DNA from: Aureococcus anophagefferens
Taxonomy: Eukaryota; Sar; Pelagophyceae; Pelagomonadales; Pelagomonadaceae
Assembly (NCBI RefSeq): GCF_000186865.1
Contig: NW_008705562.1
Coordinates: 1,925,056 to 1,989,055, forward strand
DNA length: 64,000 nt
Reading direction: 5' to 3'
The position numbers and the translations under genes were made by a program. Of this stretch, positions 48,518 to 57,613 are shown piece by piece. The notes beneath the pieces were generated by a model, which was given only the letters and a program-made list of their open reading frames with translations, searched no databases and was not told the origin of the DNA. The stretch's first letter is position 1. Each line of letters opens with the position of its first letter.

Positions 48518-49942
48518 ATGTTCTTTCGCAAGAAACGCCCCGACGCCCGAAAGGCGGCCGACCCTGAGACGGCGCCCCCGGCGGCGGCCGACCCTGAGAC
48601 GGACCCCCCGGCGGCGCCCCCGGCGGCGCCTATCGACGCCTCCCCCCCGGAGGGCCTCTCGCCCACGTCGCCCGCGGTCGTGTCGCGCGCGTCCGACGAC
48701 GCCGCGTCGCCCGGCGCCGCCGCGCGGGTGCCCGAGCAGTACGTCTGCCGCATCTCGAACGAGGTCATGCGGGACCCCGTCGTCCTCGCCGACGGCTACT
48801 CCTACGAGCGGCGCGCCGCCGAGGCCTGGCTCGCGGCCCGCGACACGTCGCCGGCGACGAACCGGCCGCTCGACCACACGCTTTCCTGCCCGAACCGCGA
48901 CCTCGCGGACCTGATCCGCGGCGACCCGCGCGTCGCCGCGGCCGCCGCGGGCCTGCGGCGCCTGAGCGCGGGCGCGCCGGCGGCGGCGGCCCGGGTCGAG
49001 ACGGGCGTCGTCGACTGGTTCGGCGACCAGTACGGCTTCGTCCGCCGCGACGGCGGCGGCGACGACCTCTTCGTGCACCGCGCGAACGTGCGGCGCCACG
49101 GCGCCCTCGAGGCCGGCGACGCCGTCGAGTTCGTCGTCGCCTGGGACGGCCGCGTCGGCCGCCTCGAGGCGCGCGACGTCGGCGCGCCCGGCGCGCCGGA
49201 GGCGCCGCGCGCGGACGGCAAGGCCACGGGCGTCCTCGACCGCGCGCCGCGCGCCGCCTACGGCTTCATCCGCCGCCACGGCCCCCAGCTCGCCGACGTC
49301 TTCGTCCACGAGTCCGCGCTCCCCCGCGACGCCCGGGCGGGCGACGCACTCGCGTTCCGCGTCGACGCGCGCGACGGCCGGCCCCGCGCCGTCGACGTCG
49401 AGGCGCTGCCCCGGCGGCGGCGGTCGTCGGCGTCGTCCGCGTCGTCGGCCGCGTCGACGGCGCCCGTGCGCCGCCGGTCGTCGGCGTCGTCGGCGTCGAG
49501 CCGCCGGTCGTCGGGGCTCCGCGCCGAGGGCGAGGTCCGCCTCGGGGGCGCCGTGACCTGGTTCCAGGGCGACTACGGCTTCATCCGGCCCGACGACGGC
49601 TCGCCCGACGTCTTCGTCCACGCGGCGGCGACGGGCGACGTGCCGGGGGGCCTCGAGGCCGGCGACCGCGTCGACTTCCGCGTCGCGTGCTTCAACGGGC
49701 GCGACCGCGCGCAGGACGTCCGCCGCGCGGCCGCGTCCCTCGTCGTCATGGCGCCCATCGGCCACCGGCCGCCGGGCGCCGCGCCCATCGGCCCGCCGGG
49801 CGCCGAGGCCTACCGCCCCGTGCTCGACAAGCAGACGTCCCTCGCGCGGTCCGTCTTCGCGCGCGCGGACTCGGACCGGGGCGAGCCCCCGCCCGAGGAG
49901 GCGAGCCAGATCGCCGACGACTTCGCGCGGGCGCAGCTGTAA
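48518..49942 (+). CDS. U-box protein with three cold-shock domains
   Basis: One exon of 474 codons. After a Pro/Ala-rich N-terminus with a duplicated ADPETxPPAA unit comes a U-box (about 72-140: CRISNEVMRDPVVLADGYSY then a TNRPL turn), the E2-binding fold of ubiquitin ligases. Three cold-shock-type OB folds follow at about 161-222 (VVDWFGDQYGFVRR, DDLFVH), 236-296 (YGFIRRHG, DVFVH) and 342-403 (VTWFQGDYGFIRPDDG, DVFVH). A Ser/Arg-rich linker (about 299-333) separates the second and third. Cold-shock domains bind single-stranded RNA or DNA, so an RNA-guided or RNA-regulated E3 ligase is a reasonable inference. The second domain lacks the first aromatic of the RNP1 motif. It converges on the SET/MYND gene with 21 bases between stops. 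Confidence 0.85.
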   Translation: MFFRKKRPDARKAADPETAPPAAADPETDPPAAPPAAPIDASPPEGLSPTSPAVVSRASDDAASPGAAARVPEQYVCRISNEVMRDPVVLADGYSYERRAAEAWLAARDTSPATNRPLDHTLSCPNRDLADLIRGDPRVAAAAAGLRRLSAGAPAAAARVETGVVDWFGDQYGFVRRDGGGDDLFVHRANVRRHGALEAGDAVEFVVAWDGRVGRLEARDVGAPGAPEAPRADGKATGVLDRAPRAAYGFIRRHGPQLADVFVHESALPRDARAGDALAFRVDARDGRPRAVDVEALPRRRRSSASSASSAASTAPVRRRSSASSASSRRSSGLRAEGEVRLGGAVTWFQGDYGFIRPDDGSPDVFVHAAATGDVPGGLEAGDRVDFRVACFNGRDRAQDVRRAAASLVVMAPIGHRPPGAAPIGPPGAEAYRPVLDKQTSLARSVFARADSDRGEPPPEEASQIADDFARAQL

Positions 49943-49963
49943 GCTTGGAGCGTCAGCTTAGGC

Positions 49964-51796
49964 TCAGTCGTCGATGGAGTAGTCCGACGCGGAGTCGAGG
50001 TCGCACTCCTCGATGTGGAGCACGCCCGGCAGCGGCGGCTCGGGGACGTAGTACTTCTCCGTGGACCGCGCGGCCGGCGCGTTGGAGAGGAGGTCCGGCG
50101 AGCGCTTGGGCTTCTCCGCGGCGCGCGTCGCCGCGTAGGACCGCGGGTAGCCGCCCTCGGGCTCGGGCATGGGCGGGTGGATGACGCCGCCCTTGCCCAT
50201 GGGGTTGCCGCGCTTCGGCGCGTTGACGGCCCGGATGTCGCCGTCGATGAGGTCGATCTGGGACGTCGCGCGCGCCGCGAGCTTGGACCGCTTCGCGCCG
50301 TGGACGAGCCGCGCGAGGTCGCGCGCGCGCTCGAGCGCGGGCCGCGCGACGAGGCCCTTGGCCGGGTCGCCGCGCGCGTCCTGGAGGATGAGCTCCGCGA
50401 GCATGAAGTGGTCCAGGACGACGCGCGGGTGGGGCAGGGGCGCGTAGAGCCGCGCGCGCCGCTCCGCGAGCGTCCGCGCGTGGCCGATGGCCTCGGCGTT
50501 CTCGCCGCGCGCGAGCGCGTTGGCCATGAGCATCTCGACGATGGACAGGACCGCCGGGTGGCAGGGCGCGACGCGCGCGCTGAGCACGTCCATGGCCTTG
50601 GTCAGCGAGGCGTACGCGTCCTCGATGGTCGTCGCCGCGGACGCCTCGCGCTGGAACGTCGCGATCGTCTCGAGCGCGGCCTTGCCCTCGTCCGTCTCCG
50701 TGATCTTCTCGCGCATCGCCGCGTCGCCCTCGATGAGCGCGTCGCGGTCCGCCCAGGCCGCCGCGCAGCGGGCGCAGTCGCAGGGCCGGTCCCGCGGCCG
50801 CGCGGTCGTCGGCTTGAGCACGCCGCCGTAGACGGCCTTGAGGCGGTGGTGCCGGAGCCACGTGGGGCTCATGGGGTCGACCCAGGCGCGCGTGAGCTCG
50901 TCGCCGGCTTTGAGCGGCACCATGGCCACGAAGCGCTGCTCGAGGGACGCCGCCGCGCCGACGCCCGTCTCCACGAAGTCGTAGGCGACCGCGCAGCTCG
51001 GCAGGCACGAGTGCCGCACGGCCGCGCCGAGCGCGAAGCAGCCCACGGCGATGCCCGACGTCGTCGGGTCCGTGACCATGAAGTGCGTCGCCGCCGAGCT
51101 CCGGAGCAGCGTCGCGAGGCGGCCGTCCTCCTTGGCCGCGCCCGCGCGCGCGGCCGCCGCCGCGCACCGCGCAGCGTCCTTGGCGCGGTCCGCGTCCGCC
51201 GCGCCGTCGTCGCAGACGCGGCACGCGTTCATGACGTCGACGACGCTCGGCGCGACGGGCGTGTACTTGCCGACGACCTCCGTGCCCCGGGCGTCGCCCC
51301 GCCGCTCGTCGTCCAGGATCTTCCGCATCGTCCGCGCCGCGAGCGCGCAGTCGAGGAACTCGCCCTCGACGTCGCGGTCCGGCGCGTCGAGGAGCCGGCG
51401 CAGCTTCCCGAAGCACTTGCACTCGACGCGGTGGGGCCCGCGCCAGGCCGCGCGCTGGCAGTCGAGGCCGCAGTAGCGCGCGGCCTTGCAGCCGCCGCAG
51501 CGCTTCGGCTTCTTCTCGTCGCCAAACTTGGCGAGGCACTGCGCGCAGTGCGTCGCCTCGTTCCGCGGCAGGAGCAGCGTCTCGTAGGCCCGGCTGCTGA
51601 AGGCGACCTCGCCCGGCGCGATGTCGCCCGTCGCGACGACGCGGAACTGGCCCTCGACCTCGTGGAGCGTGCACTTCCAGAGCTCGAGGCGCCGCCGCAG
51701 GCGGCCCGCGCCGCTGATGCGCACGTCGCCCGCTTCGGGCGCGGGGCCCGCCTCCTTCGGGACCTGCCGCGCCTTCGGCATCATGTCGGCGACCAT
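49964..51796 (-). CDS. SMYD-like SET/MYND-domain protein
   Basis: One exon of 610 codons starting MVADMMPKARQ. A split SET domain is seen: its start near residues 38-75 (FRVVATGDIAPGEVAFSS), a MYND zinc finger at about 84-126 (CAQC...CGGC..ARYC...C....W..H...C), then GAAVRHSCLPSCAVAYDF (about 250) and a post-SET Cys cluster RPCDCARC. The cofactor motif is RHSCxPS rather than the canonical NHSCxPN, so methyltransferase activity may be weak or lost. The C-terminal third is helical and TPR-like (AIGHARTLAERRARLY). SMYD proteins methylate lysines of histones, chaperones or muscle proteins; the target here is unknown. The last residues are acidic (LDSASDYSIDD). Confidence 0.82.
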   Translation of the reverse strand: MVADMMPKARQVPKEAGPAPEAGDVRISGAGRLRRRLELWKCTLHEVEGQFRVVATGDIAPGEVAFSSRAYETLLLPRNEATHCAQCLAKFGDEKKPKRCGGCKAARYCGLDCQRAAWRGPHRVECKCFGKLRRLLDAPDRDVEGEFLDCALAARTMRKILDDERRGDARGTEVVGKYTPVAPSVVDVMNACRVCDDGAADADRAKDAARCAAAAARAGAAKEDGRLATLLRSSAATHFMVTDPTTSGIAVGCFALGAAVRHSCLPSCAVAYDFVETGVGAAASLEQRFVAMVPLKAGDELTRAWVDPMSPTWLRHHRLKAVYGGVLKPTTARPRDRPCDCARCAAAWADRDALIEGDAAMREKITETDEGKAALETIATFQREASAATTIEDAYASLTKAMDVLSARVAPCHPAVLSIVEMLMANALARGENAEAIGHARTLAERRARLYAPLPHPRVVLDHFMLAELILQDARGDPAKGLVARPALERARDLARLVHGAKRSKLAARATSQIDLIDGDIRAVNAPKRGNPMGKGGVIHPPMPEPEGGYPRSYAATRAAEKPKRSPDLLSNAPAARSTEKYYVPEPPLPGVLHIEECDLDSASDYSIDD

Positions 51797-51909
51797 GGCG
51801 GACGGCGCGGGGGCGGCGTGTAGGCGGACGGCGCGGGGGCAGCCTCGGCGGCCACCAGAGGAGTAGGCGACTTCTCCCAAAGCCGACCGTGACTCCCGCA
51901 CTCTTAACT

Positions 51910-54159
51910 TCAAGAGGGGCCGTGGAGGTCGCCGGGCACGTGGCGGACGCAGCAGTCGCGGAGCCGCGCGGCGGCGATGGACTCGTGGTCGTCCTCGCGC
52001 GGGCGGAACTCGGGCGGGACCTCGAAGAACTTCTGGAGCGTCCACTTGCCCGGCGCGTCCGCGTGGATGGCCATGCCCCCGTGCCACGCGCCCGGGTCCG
52101 GGTGGCCGTCGGCGTCGCGCGAGTAGAAGACGGCGAGGGCGCCCTTGTCGCAGGGCAGGCACACGCCGGCGTCGCGCCGCTCGACGCAGCGCTCCATCGC
52201 GAACTCGAGGAGCCGGTCCGCGGCGCGCCTCGCGCGCGGCGGCGCCGCGCGCGTGTGCGTCGCGCCGTGGCGCAGCGCGCGCGCCGCGTAGGTGCGGGCC
52301 TCGTCGCTCTCGGCGACGGGGAAGAGGGTCTCGCCGCCGAGGCCCTCGCCGAGGCCGTTGAGGTACGCGATGGCCGTGCAGAAGCGGTACGGGTGGCCGT
52401 TGTTGCTGTCGACGTGGAGGCCGACGTTCGGGCCCGGCGGGCCGCGCGCGCCGGGCCGCGTGTAGGTCAGCGTGAGGCCGCTCTGGAGCGCGTGGGGCTC
52501 GATGCCGACGCAGGCCGCGAGGCGCCGCTCGACGGCCGCGACGACGGCGTCGAGCGAGCCCGCCGTCGCGTCGCAGAGCGGCGGCAGCTCGCAGCGCGCG
52601 GTCTCGTTGGCGCAGTCCGGCGCGCGCACGTGGGGCGGCGGGCCCGCGCAGGCGCAGCGGGCGGCGCCGAGGCGCACGAGGTGGTCGCACTCGGCGTCGC
52701 TGAGGAACCCCGCGACGCCGAAGACGTGGGGCCGCGCGGCGAGGCGCGCGTAGGCGTCCGGGAATTTCAGCGCCCGGCCGGGCCGCGGCAGGAGCGGCGG
52801 CGCCGGCGGCGCGTCGTCCGCGGCGCGCGCGAAATAGTCGCGCATCCAGCCCGCGGCGAAGCGGTCGCCGCCGCGCCGCGCGTCGAGCGCCGCGACGCGC
52901 GCGCCCATCTTCCGCGCGCGCGGCGGCTGGGCCAGGGCCTCGGCGGCGGGCCAGGGCAGGCGCAGCACCCGGTCCGCGCCCGCCGCGTCGTCGTCGAGGA
53001 CCTGGCGCGGCGGCCGCTCGACGTCGAGCGCGGCCGCCAGACCGCCGCCGAAGGTCGGCAGGCGGAGCCAGGCGCTCGGCCGGTCGTAGACGTGGCGCGC
53101 CCAGTAGCAGGGCTCGCAGAGCGCGCCGGCGACCGGGTCCGGCGCCGTCGCGTCGAGCCAGAGCGCGCCCTCGACGGGGCTCGCGCGGCACGCGGCGCAC
53201 GCCGCGTCGGGGTGGCTCGCCGCGTCGCAGGCGCCGCCCGCCGCGGGCGGCCGCAGGTTCGACGCGCCCCAGCGCAGGTCGCGGCCGAGGCGCGCAAAGG
53301 CCGCGCGGCCCTCGGCGACGAGCCGCGCGGTCCGCGCGGTCCGGTCGAAGCCCGCGACGGCCGCGCCGCCGCGCGCGCAGCCGTCGCAGACGACGACGCA
53401 GATCTGGCCGTCGAGGGTCGCCGTGCGCGCGGCGCCCAGGGCGGCGCCGCAGCCGTCGCAGGTCCGGCCGTCGCGCGTCGCGGCCGCGAGCGCGCTCGCG
53501 GCGAAGTCGCCGCCCGGGTGCGCGTCGCCGACGACCTCGACGTCGAAGGCCGGCCGCGCGCCGCCGAAGGGCGCCTCGCAGCACCGCGCGAGCTCCCGGG
53601 CGAGGCAGGCGGGGAGCGCGCCGACGAGCCGCACGCCGCTCCGCGTCTCCGCCGCGCGGCCCGGTGCGGACCACCGCTCCTCGTACTCGACGACCGTCGC
53701 GCCGGCCCACGCGGGGCACCGGTCGTCGCCGCAGGCGCGGTCCGCCGCCGCGAGGAGCGGCCCCAGCGCCGCGGCGCGCGCCGCGCCGTCGAGGGACGCC
53801 CAGGTCCCCGCCTCGGCCTCGGGCGACGACGCGCCGCGCGAGTAAAAGGCCTCGACGGCCGCCGCGAAGTGCTCCGGCGACCGGCGCACGCCCGCGGCGA
53901 CGGCGACGCGGCCCGCGGCGACGCCGGGGCACCGCTTGACCAGCGCCTTGCGCGCGCCGCCCCAGGCCTTGGCGTCGGCGAGGTCCACGAGCCCGAGCAC
54001 CTCGACGTCGCGCTTCCGGACCGGCCCGCCGACGCCGAGCACGGGGAACTCGTGGCGCAGCTCGACGGCGTCGACGACGCGCAGGGCGCCGAGGCCCGGG
54101 ACGCCGAGGATCTCGTGCAGGGTCGAGGTCTCGTCGTCGTCCCGCGAGAAAGTGGACAT
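51910..54159 (-). CDS. prolyl-4-hydroxylase-type Fe(II)/2-oxoglutarate oxygenase with N-terminal Cys-pair regions
   Basis: The preferred start is 54159 (MSTFSRDDDETSTLHEIL), 749 aa; an in-frame ATG at 54258 would crowd the divergent gene. The C-terminal 260 residues form a P4Hc domain: FLSDAECDHLVRLG; the iron pair HxD in NVGLHVDSN (about residue 580); CTAIAYLNGL...GGETLFP; then the distal AWHGG followed by GKWTLQKFF, the usual His and Lys. The ligand set is complete, so it is probably active on protein prolines or a similar substrate. The middle has two CxxC pairs (CDGCGAAL, CDGCARG) and a third CxxC-containing patch (CAACRASP, CEPCYWA) that may bind zinc. The N-terminal 150 residues were not recognised. 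No signal peptide was seen. Confidence 0.78.
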   Translation of the reverse strand: MSTFSRDDDETSTLHEILGVPGLGALRVVDAVELRHEFPVLGVGGPVRKRDVEVLGLVDLADAKAWGGARKALVKRCPGVAAGRVAVAAGVRRSPEHFAAAVEAFYSRGASSPEAEAGTWASLDGAARAAALGPLLAAADRACGDDRCPAWAGATVVEYEERWSAPGRAAETRSGVRLVGALPACLARELARCCEAPFGGARPAFDVEVVGDAHPGGDFAASALAAATRDGRTCDGCGAALGAARTATLDGQICVVVCDGCARGGAAVAGFDRTARTARLVAEGRAAFARLGRDLRWGASNLRPPAAGGACDAASHPDAACAACRASPVEGALWLDATAPDPVAGALCEPCYWARHVYDRPSAWLRLPTFGGGLAAALDVERPPRQVLDDDAAGADRVLRLPWPAAEALAQPPRARKMGARVAALDARRGGDRFAAGWMRDYFARAADDAPPAPPLLPRPGRALKFPDAYARLAARPHVFGVAGFLSDAECDHLVRLGAARCACAGPPPHVRAPDCANETARCELPPLCDATAGSLDAVVAAVERRLAACVGIEPHALQSGLTLTYTRPGARGPPGPNVGLHVDSNNGHPYRFCTAIAYLNGLGEGLGGETLFPVAESDEARTYAARALRHGATHTRAAPPRARRAADRLLEFAMERCVERRDAGVCLPCDKGALAVFYSRDADGHPDPGAWHGGMAIHADAPGKWTLQKFFEVPPEFRPREDDHESIAAARLRDCCVRHVPGDLHGPS

Positions 54160-54295
54160 CGTGTGGCAGCCCTTAAATGCAGCCCTTGCAGGTGCTCGAG
54201 CAAATGCCGGCACCAACAGCTCGGCAGCCTTGGAATTCGACGATGGCACCGATGCCACGGGGCAGCCTTTTCAACTAATCTCTTGGAACTCGTCG

Positions 54296-55155
54296 ATGGC
54301 CGGCCTCGTCGCGCCGCTTTTGCTGGCCGCCGTGCGCGACGGAAAGTTGGACGTCGTCCGCGCCGAGATCGCGGCGGGCGCGGACCTCGCGCAAGAAGAC
54401 GAGGACGGCCAGTCGGCGCTCCACTACGCCGCGCAGCAGAACGCCGTCGACGCCGCGACGCTCCTCCTCGACGCCGGCGCGTCCGTCGACGCCGTGGATC
54501 AAGACGGATGGACGGCGCTCTACGCCGCCTGCGAACAGAACGCGTGCGACGTCGCGAAGCTGCTCATCGCGCGCGGCGCGACCGTGGACCGCGAGGACAA
54601 CGACCGCTGGACGCCCCTGTTTTCCGCCTGCCAATTGGGCCAGGCCGCCGTCGTCGAGCTCCTGCTCGCCAACGGCGCGGACGTGAAGCGCTGCGACGCG
54701 GACGGCTGGACGTGTAGCTACATCGCCTGCCAGGGCGGCCACGTGGCCGTGCTCAAGCGCCTCGCCGACGCGGGCGCGGACGTCCACCAAAAGTCCGAGA
54801 AGGGGCGCGGCGCCGGCGTCTTTCCCGGGCGAGTCGGCGCGACCCCGTCCCCCTTTCGCTTCCCGGGCGAGTCGGCGCGACCCCGTCCTCCGTTCGCAGG
54901 TTCACGCCCATCTACGTCGCGGCGTCGCGCGGCCACGCGGCGGTCGTCGCGTTCCTCCTCGACAACGGCGCGGTCACGACGGGCGACTGGAGCCCGCTCG
55001 CCGCGGCGGTGGAGCACAACCACGTCGAGGTCGCGAAGCTCCTCGTCGCGCGCGGCGCCGACCCGCGCGACCCGGCGGCGAAGGCCGCGGCGGACGTCGC
55101 GCGGTCGCGCGGCTACGACGTCGTCGCGGTCCTCGAGGCGACGCCCGCGGACTAG
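54296..55155 (+). CDS. ankyrin-repeat protein
   Basis: Two exons, 54296-54804 and 54900-55155, 254 aa, consisting almost wholly of ankyrin repeats: DGQSALHYAAQQNAVDAATL, DGWTALYAACEQNACDVAKL, DRWTPLFSACQLGQAAVVEL, DGWTCSYIACQGGHVAVLKR, FTPIYVAASRGHAAVVAFL, and two weaker ones. The intron 54805-54899 is GC-AG and joins KSEKG to FTPIYVA. Ankyrin proteins bind partners without their own catalysis; no other domain is present. The gene diverges from the oxygenase gene and converges on the IQ/WW gene with 16 bases between stop codons. Confidence 0.85.
54822..54888 (+). repeat. 29-base direct repeat inside the ankyrin-gene intron
   Basis: The unit ttcccgggcgagtcggcgcg followed by accccgtcc occurs at 54822-54850 and again at 54860-54888, 38 bases apart. 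The intron doubled in size by this internal duplication; removing one 38-base period would leave a 57-nt intron, like the small introns nearby. Confidence 0.85.
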
Positions 55156-55171
55156 GAGCGCGAGACACAAT

Positions 55172-57572
55172 TCACAGGTTACCTAGGTAGGTCACCACGA
55201 GCGCGGTCTCCTCGCCGTGGTCGAACTTGACGAAGGCGGACGTGCCCGGGTGGCTCCACTGGGACATGCCCGTGGAGACGTTGTAGAAGTACATCTGGCC
55301 GCTGCCCTCGTCGCGGTGCGCCTCCCACTCGTCGGCGTCGTTGGCGGGCTTCTGCTCGTTGGCCTCGGCCATGAGCTTGAGCTCCTCGGGCTTGGGGTAC
55401 TTGGGCCGCTGCCAGGTCGACGTGCCCGTGGGCACGTGGAAGTAGAACGTGTACCGGCCCTCGCGGTGCTCCTCGTACTCGGGGTGGAGCCGCGGGTCGT
55501 CGTCCTCCTCGTCCTCCGAGTCGATCTCCTGGGGGACGATCTGCGACCCGTCCTTGCCGATGTAGACGAGGTCGTCCAGATCGTCGGGCTCCTGCCAGAC
55601 CGAGAGCCCGCGGACCGTGTCGTACCAGTAGACGCGGCCGCTCGCGTCCGCGCCCTCCTCCCAGCGCCGCACCTGCTTGCCCCGCAGCCGCTCCTCCTCG
55701 GAGTCGACGGAGCTCACGCTCGCCGCCTCCTCCGACGCCTCGCTCTCCGACTCCTCGGAGAAGTCCTCCTCGTCGACCTCGCCCGCCTCCAACGCCTCGA
55801 GCCGCGCCTTTTCCTCCGCCTCGCGCTTGTTCTTGAAGTAGTCCCGCCCCAGGATCTCCTGGAAGAACTGGCGCCGCCGCCAGGCCATCTGGATGCGCAT
55901 CGTCGCCGCCTGGACCCGGGGGTCGTTGCGCTGGCGCTCGCGGCGCTTCTCCTCGTTCTCGAGCTCCCGAACCATCTGGCGCGTCGCGTCCTGGCGGATG
56001 ACGTCGTAGCAGGAGATGGAGTCGCGCTTGTTCGGGTAGGCCTTGTCGAGAAAAAAGTCGAAGTTCTCCTGGATGAGGCGGTCGTGGGGCGCGCACTGCA
56101 CGGACCGGACGAACGCGCGCTCCGCGCCCTTCATGTCGCCGTACGCGAGCCAGCGGCAGAGCGCGTAGTTGTGCCAGGTCCAGCCGCAGGGGTCCGCCGC
56201 CGTCGCCGCGCGGAAGAAGCCGCCGTCCGCGAGGTCGTAGCCCCGCCGGTCGCCGTGGAGCGGGCCCTCGGGCGCGACGCGGCCGCGGTGCGCGCACTCC
56301 TCGATGACGGGCCAGTCCTCGTCGCCCGTCGCCGCGCAGAAGACGGCGTAGGAGATGAGCACCCAGGCGTCGTCGGGCCCCCGGTCGCGCATGCGCGTCA
56401 TGCAGTGCTGGTAGAGGGGCCGCGCGCGCTCCTCGTCCTTCGTCATCGCGTGCAGGTAGAGCACGTAGTAGGTCATCTTCCGCAGGTTCATGGGGTCCTC
56501 GAGGTACTCGTCCTCGCAGGACCGCATGAGCTTGGCGCCCTGGATCGTCGCCTTGAGGTTCATGCGGTCGCGGCGGCCCTTCCAGATGGCCTGGAGCGTC
56601 GACGCGGCCGCGGCCTCCTCGTCCGTGAAGCCGCGCTTCCGGCTCTCCTCGCGCTTCCGGAACTCGTTGGCGTCGTGGACGATCCAGTCGCTGGGCATGT
56701 CCCAGTCGCAGCGGCCCGTGACGCGGTTGTAGTAGAACTTGACGTCGCGGAAGCACGGGCCCAGGTCCGCGATGCGCTCGCAGTCCTTCGGGTGCGCGAA
56801 GCGCCGCGGGTAGAGCCGCTCCTCGTAGATGCCGTACTTGCGCAGGGGCTCGCCGCTCTCCGTGACGACGAGCGCCCAGGCCTCGAAGCGCCGGGGCCCG
56901 TACTTCATGCACCGCGCGCGCCGCAGGAACCGGCGGCTCACGTGGCCGCGCCAGAGGCGCTGCATCTTGACGCCGAGGTGGCGCTCGGCCCGCCGCCACC
57001 AGAGCAGGTCGTGCGTGAAGTTGGCCCAGCTCCGCCGCGCGTCGCGGCCCCGGTACGTCTTCGACAGGAGCGTCGCCGCCGCGTCCATGCGGATCTTGAG
57101 CCGCCGCCGGTCCTCCCACTGGCGCCAGCGCACGAGCCGCTGCATGCCCCGCGCGCCCGCGCGGCGCTCGCGGAGCAGGCGCGCCATGAAGATGGCGTCC
57201 AAACGCCGCCAGATCGTCTGGAGCACCGTCGCGCCCGCGTGCTCGCGCCGCAGCTGCGCGACTTCCCGGTCGTGCTTCTTGCGGTCGTACTCGTACTCCG
57301 CGGCGCCGACCTCGATGTCGTCGCCGTCCGTGTCCTTGGCGACGACGAGCTGGCGCTTGAGCACGGTCTTGGGCCAGGCCTTGCGGCAGAGGTCGCGGAC
57401 GTGCTCCGCGGTGTCCGACGGCGGCAGCGCGCGGACCTCGCCCGTGTCCTCGTGGGTCCAGACGATGTCGCTGAAGCCCTCCTCGCCGCTCCAGCCCTTG
57501 ACCCACTTGTCCGCCTTGGACGACACGGGCAGGTCCCAGAGGGGCAGCGCGACGGCGTCCCCGGCCGCCTCG

Positions 57573-57613
<41 letters not shown>

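Noticed and set aside
49964..53932. One continuous minus-strand frame joining the SET/MYND gene and the oxygenase region
   Set aside because: The upstream half of that frame is the wrong frame of the oxygenase gene, which has its own start, stop and complete P4Hc motif. The SET/MYND protein has its own ATG at 51796.
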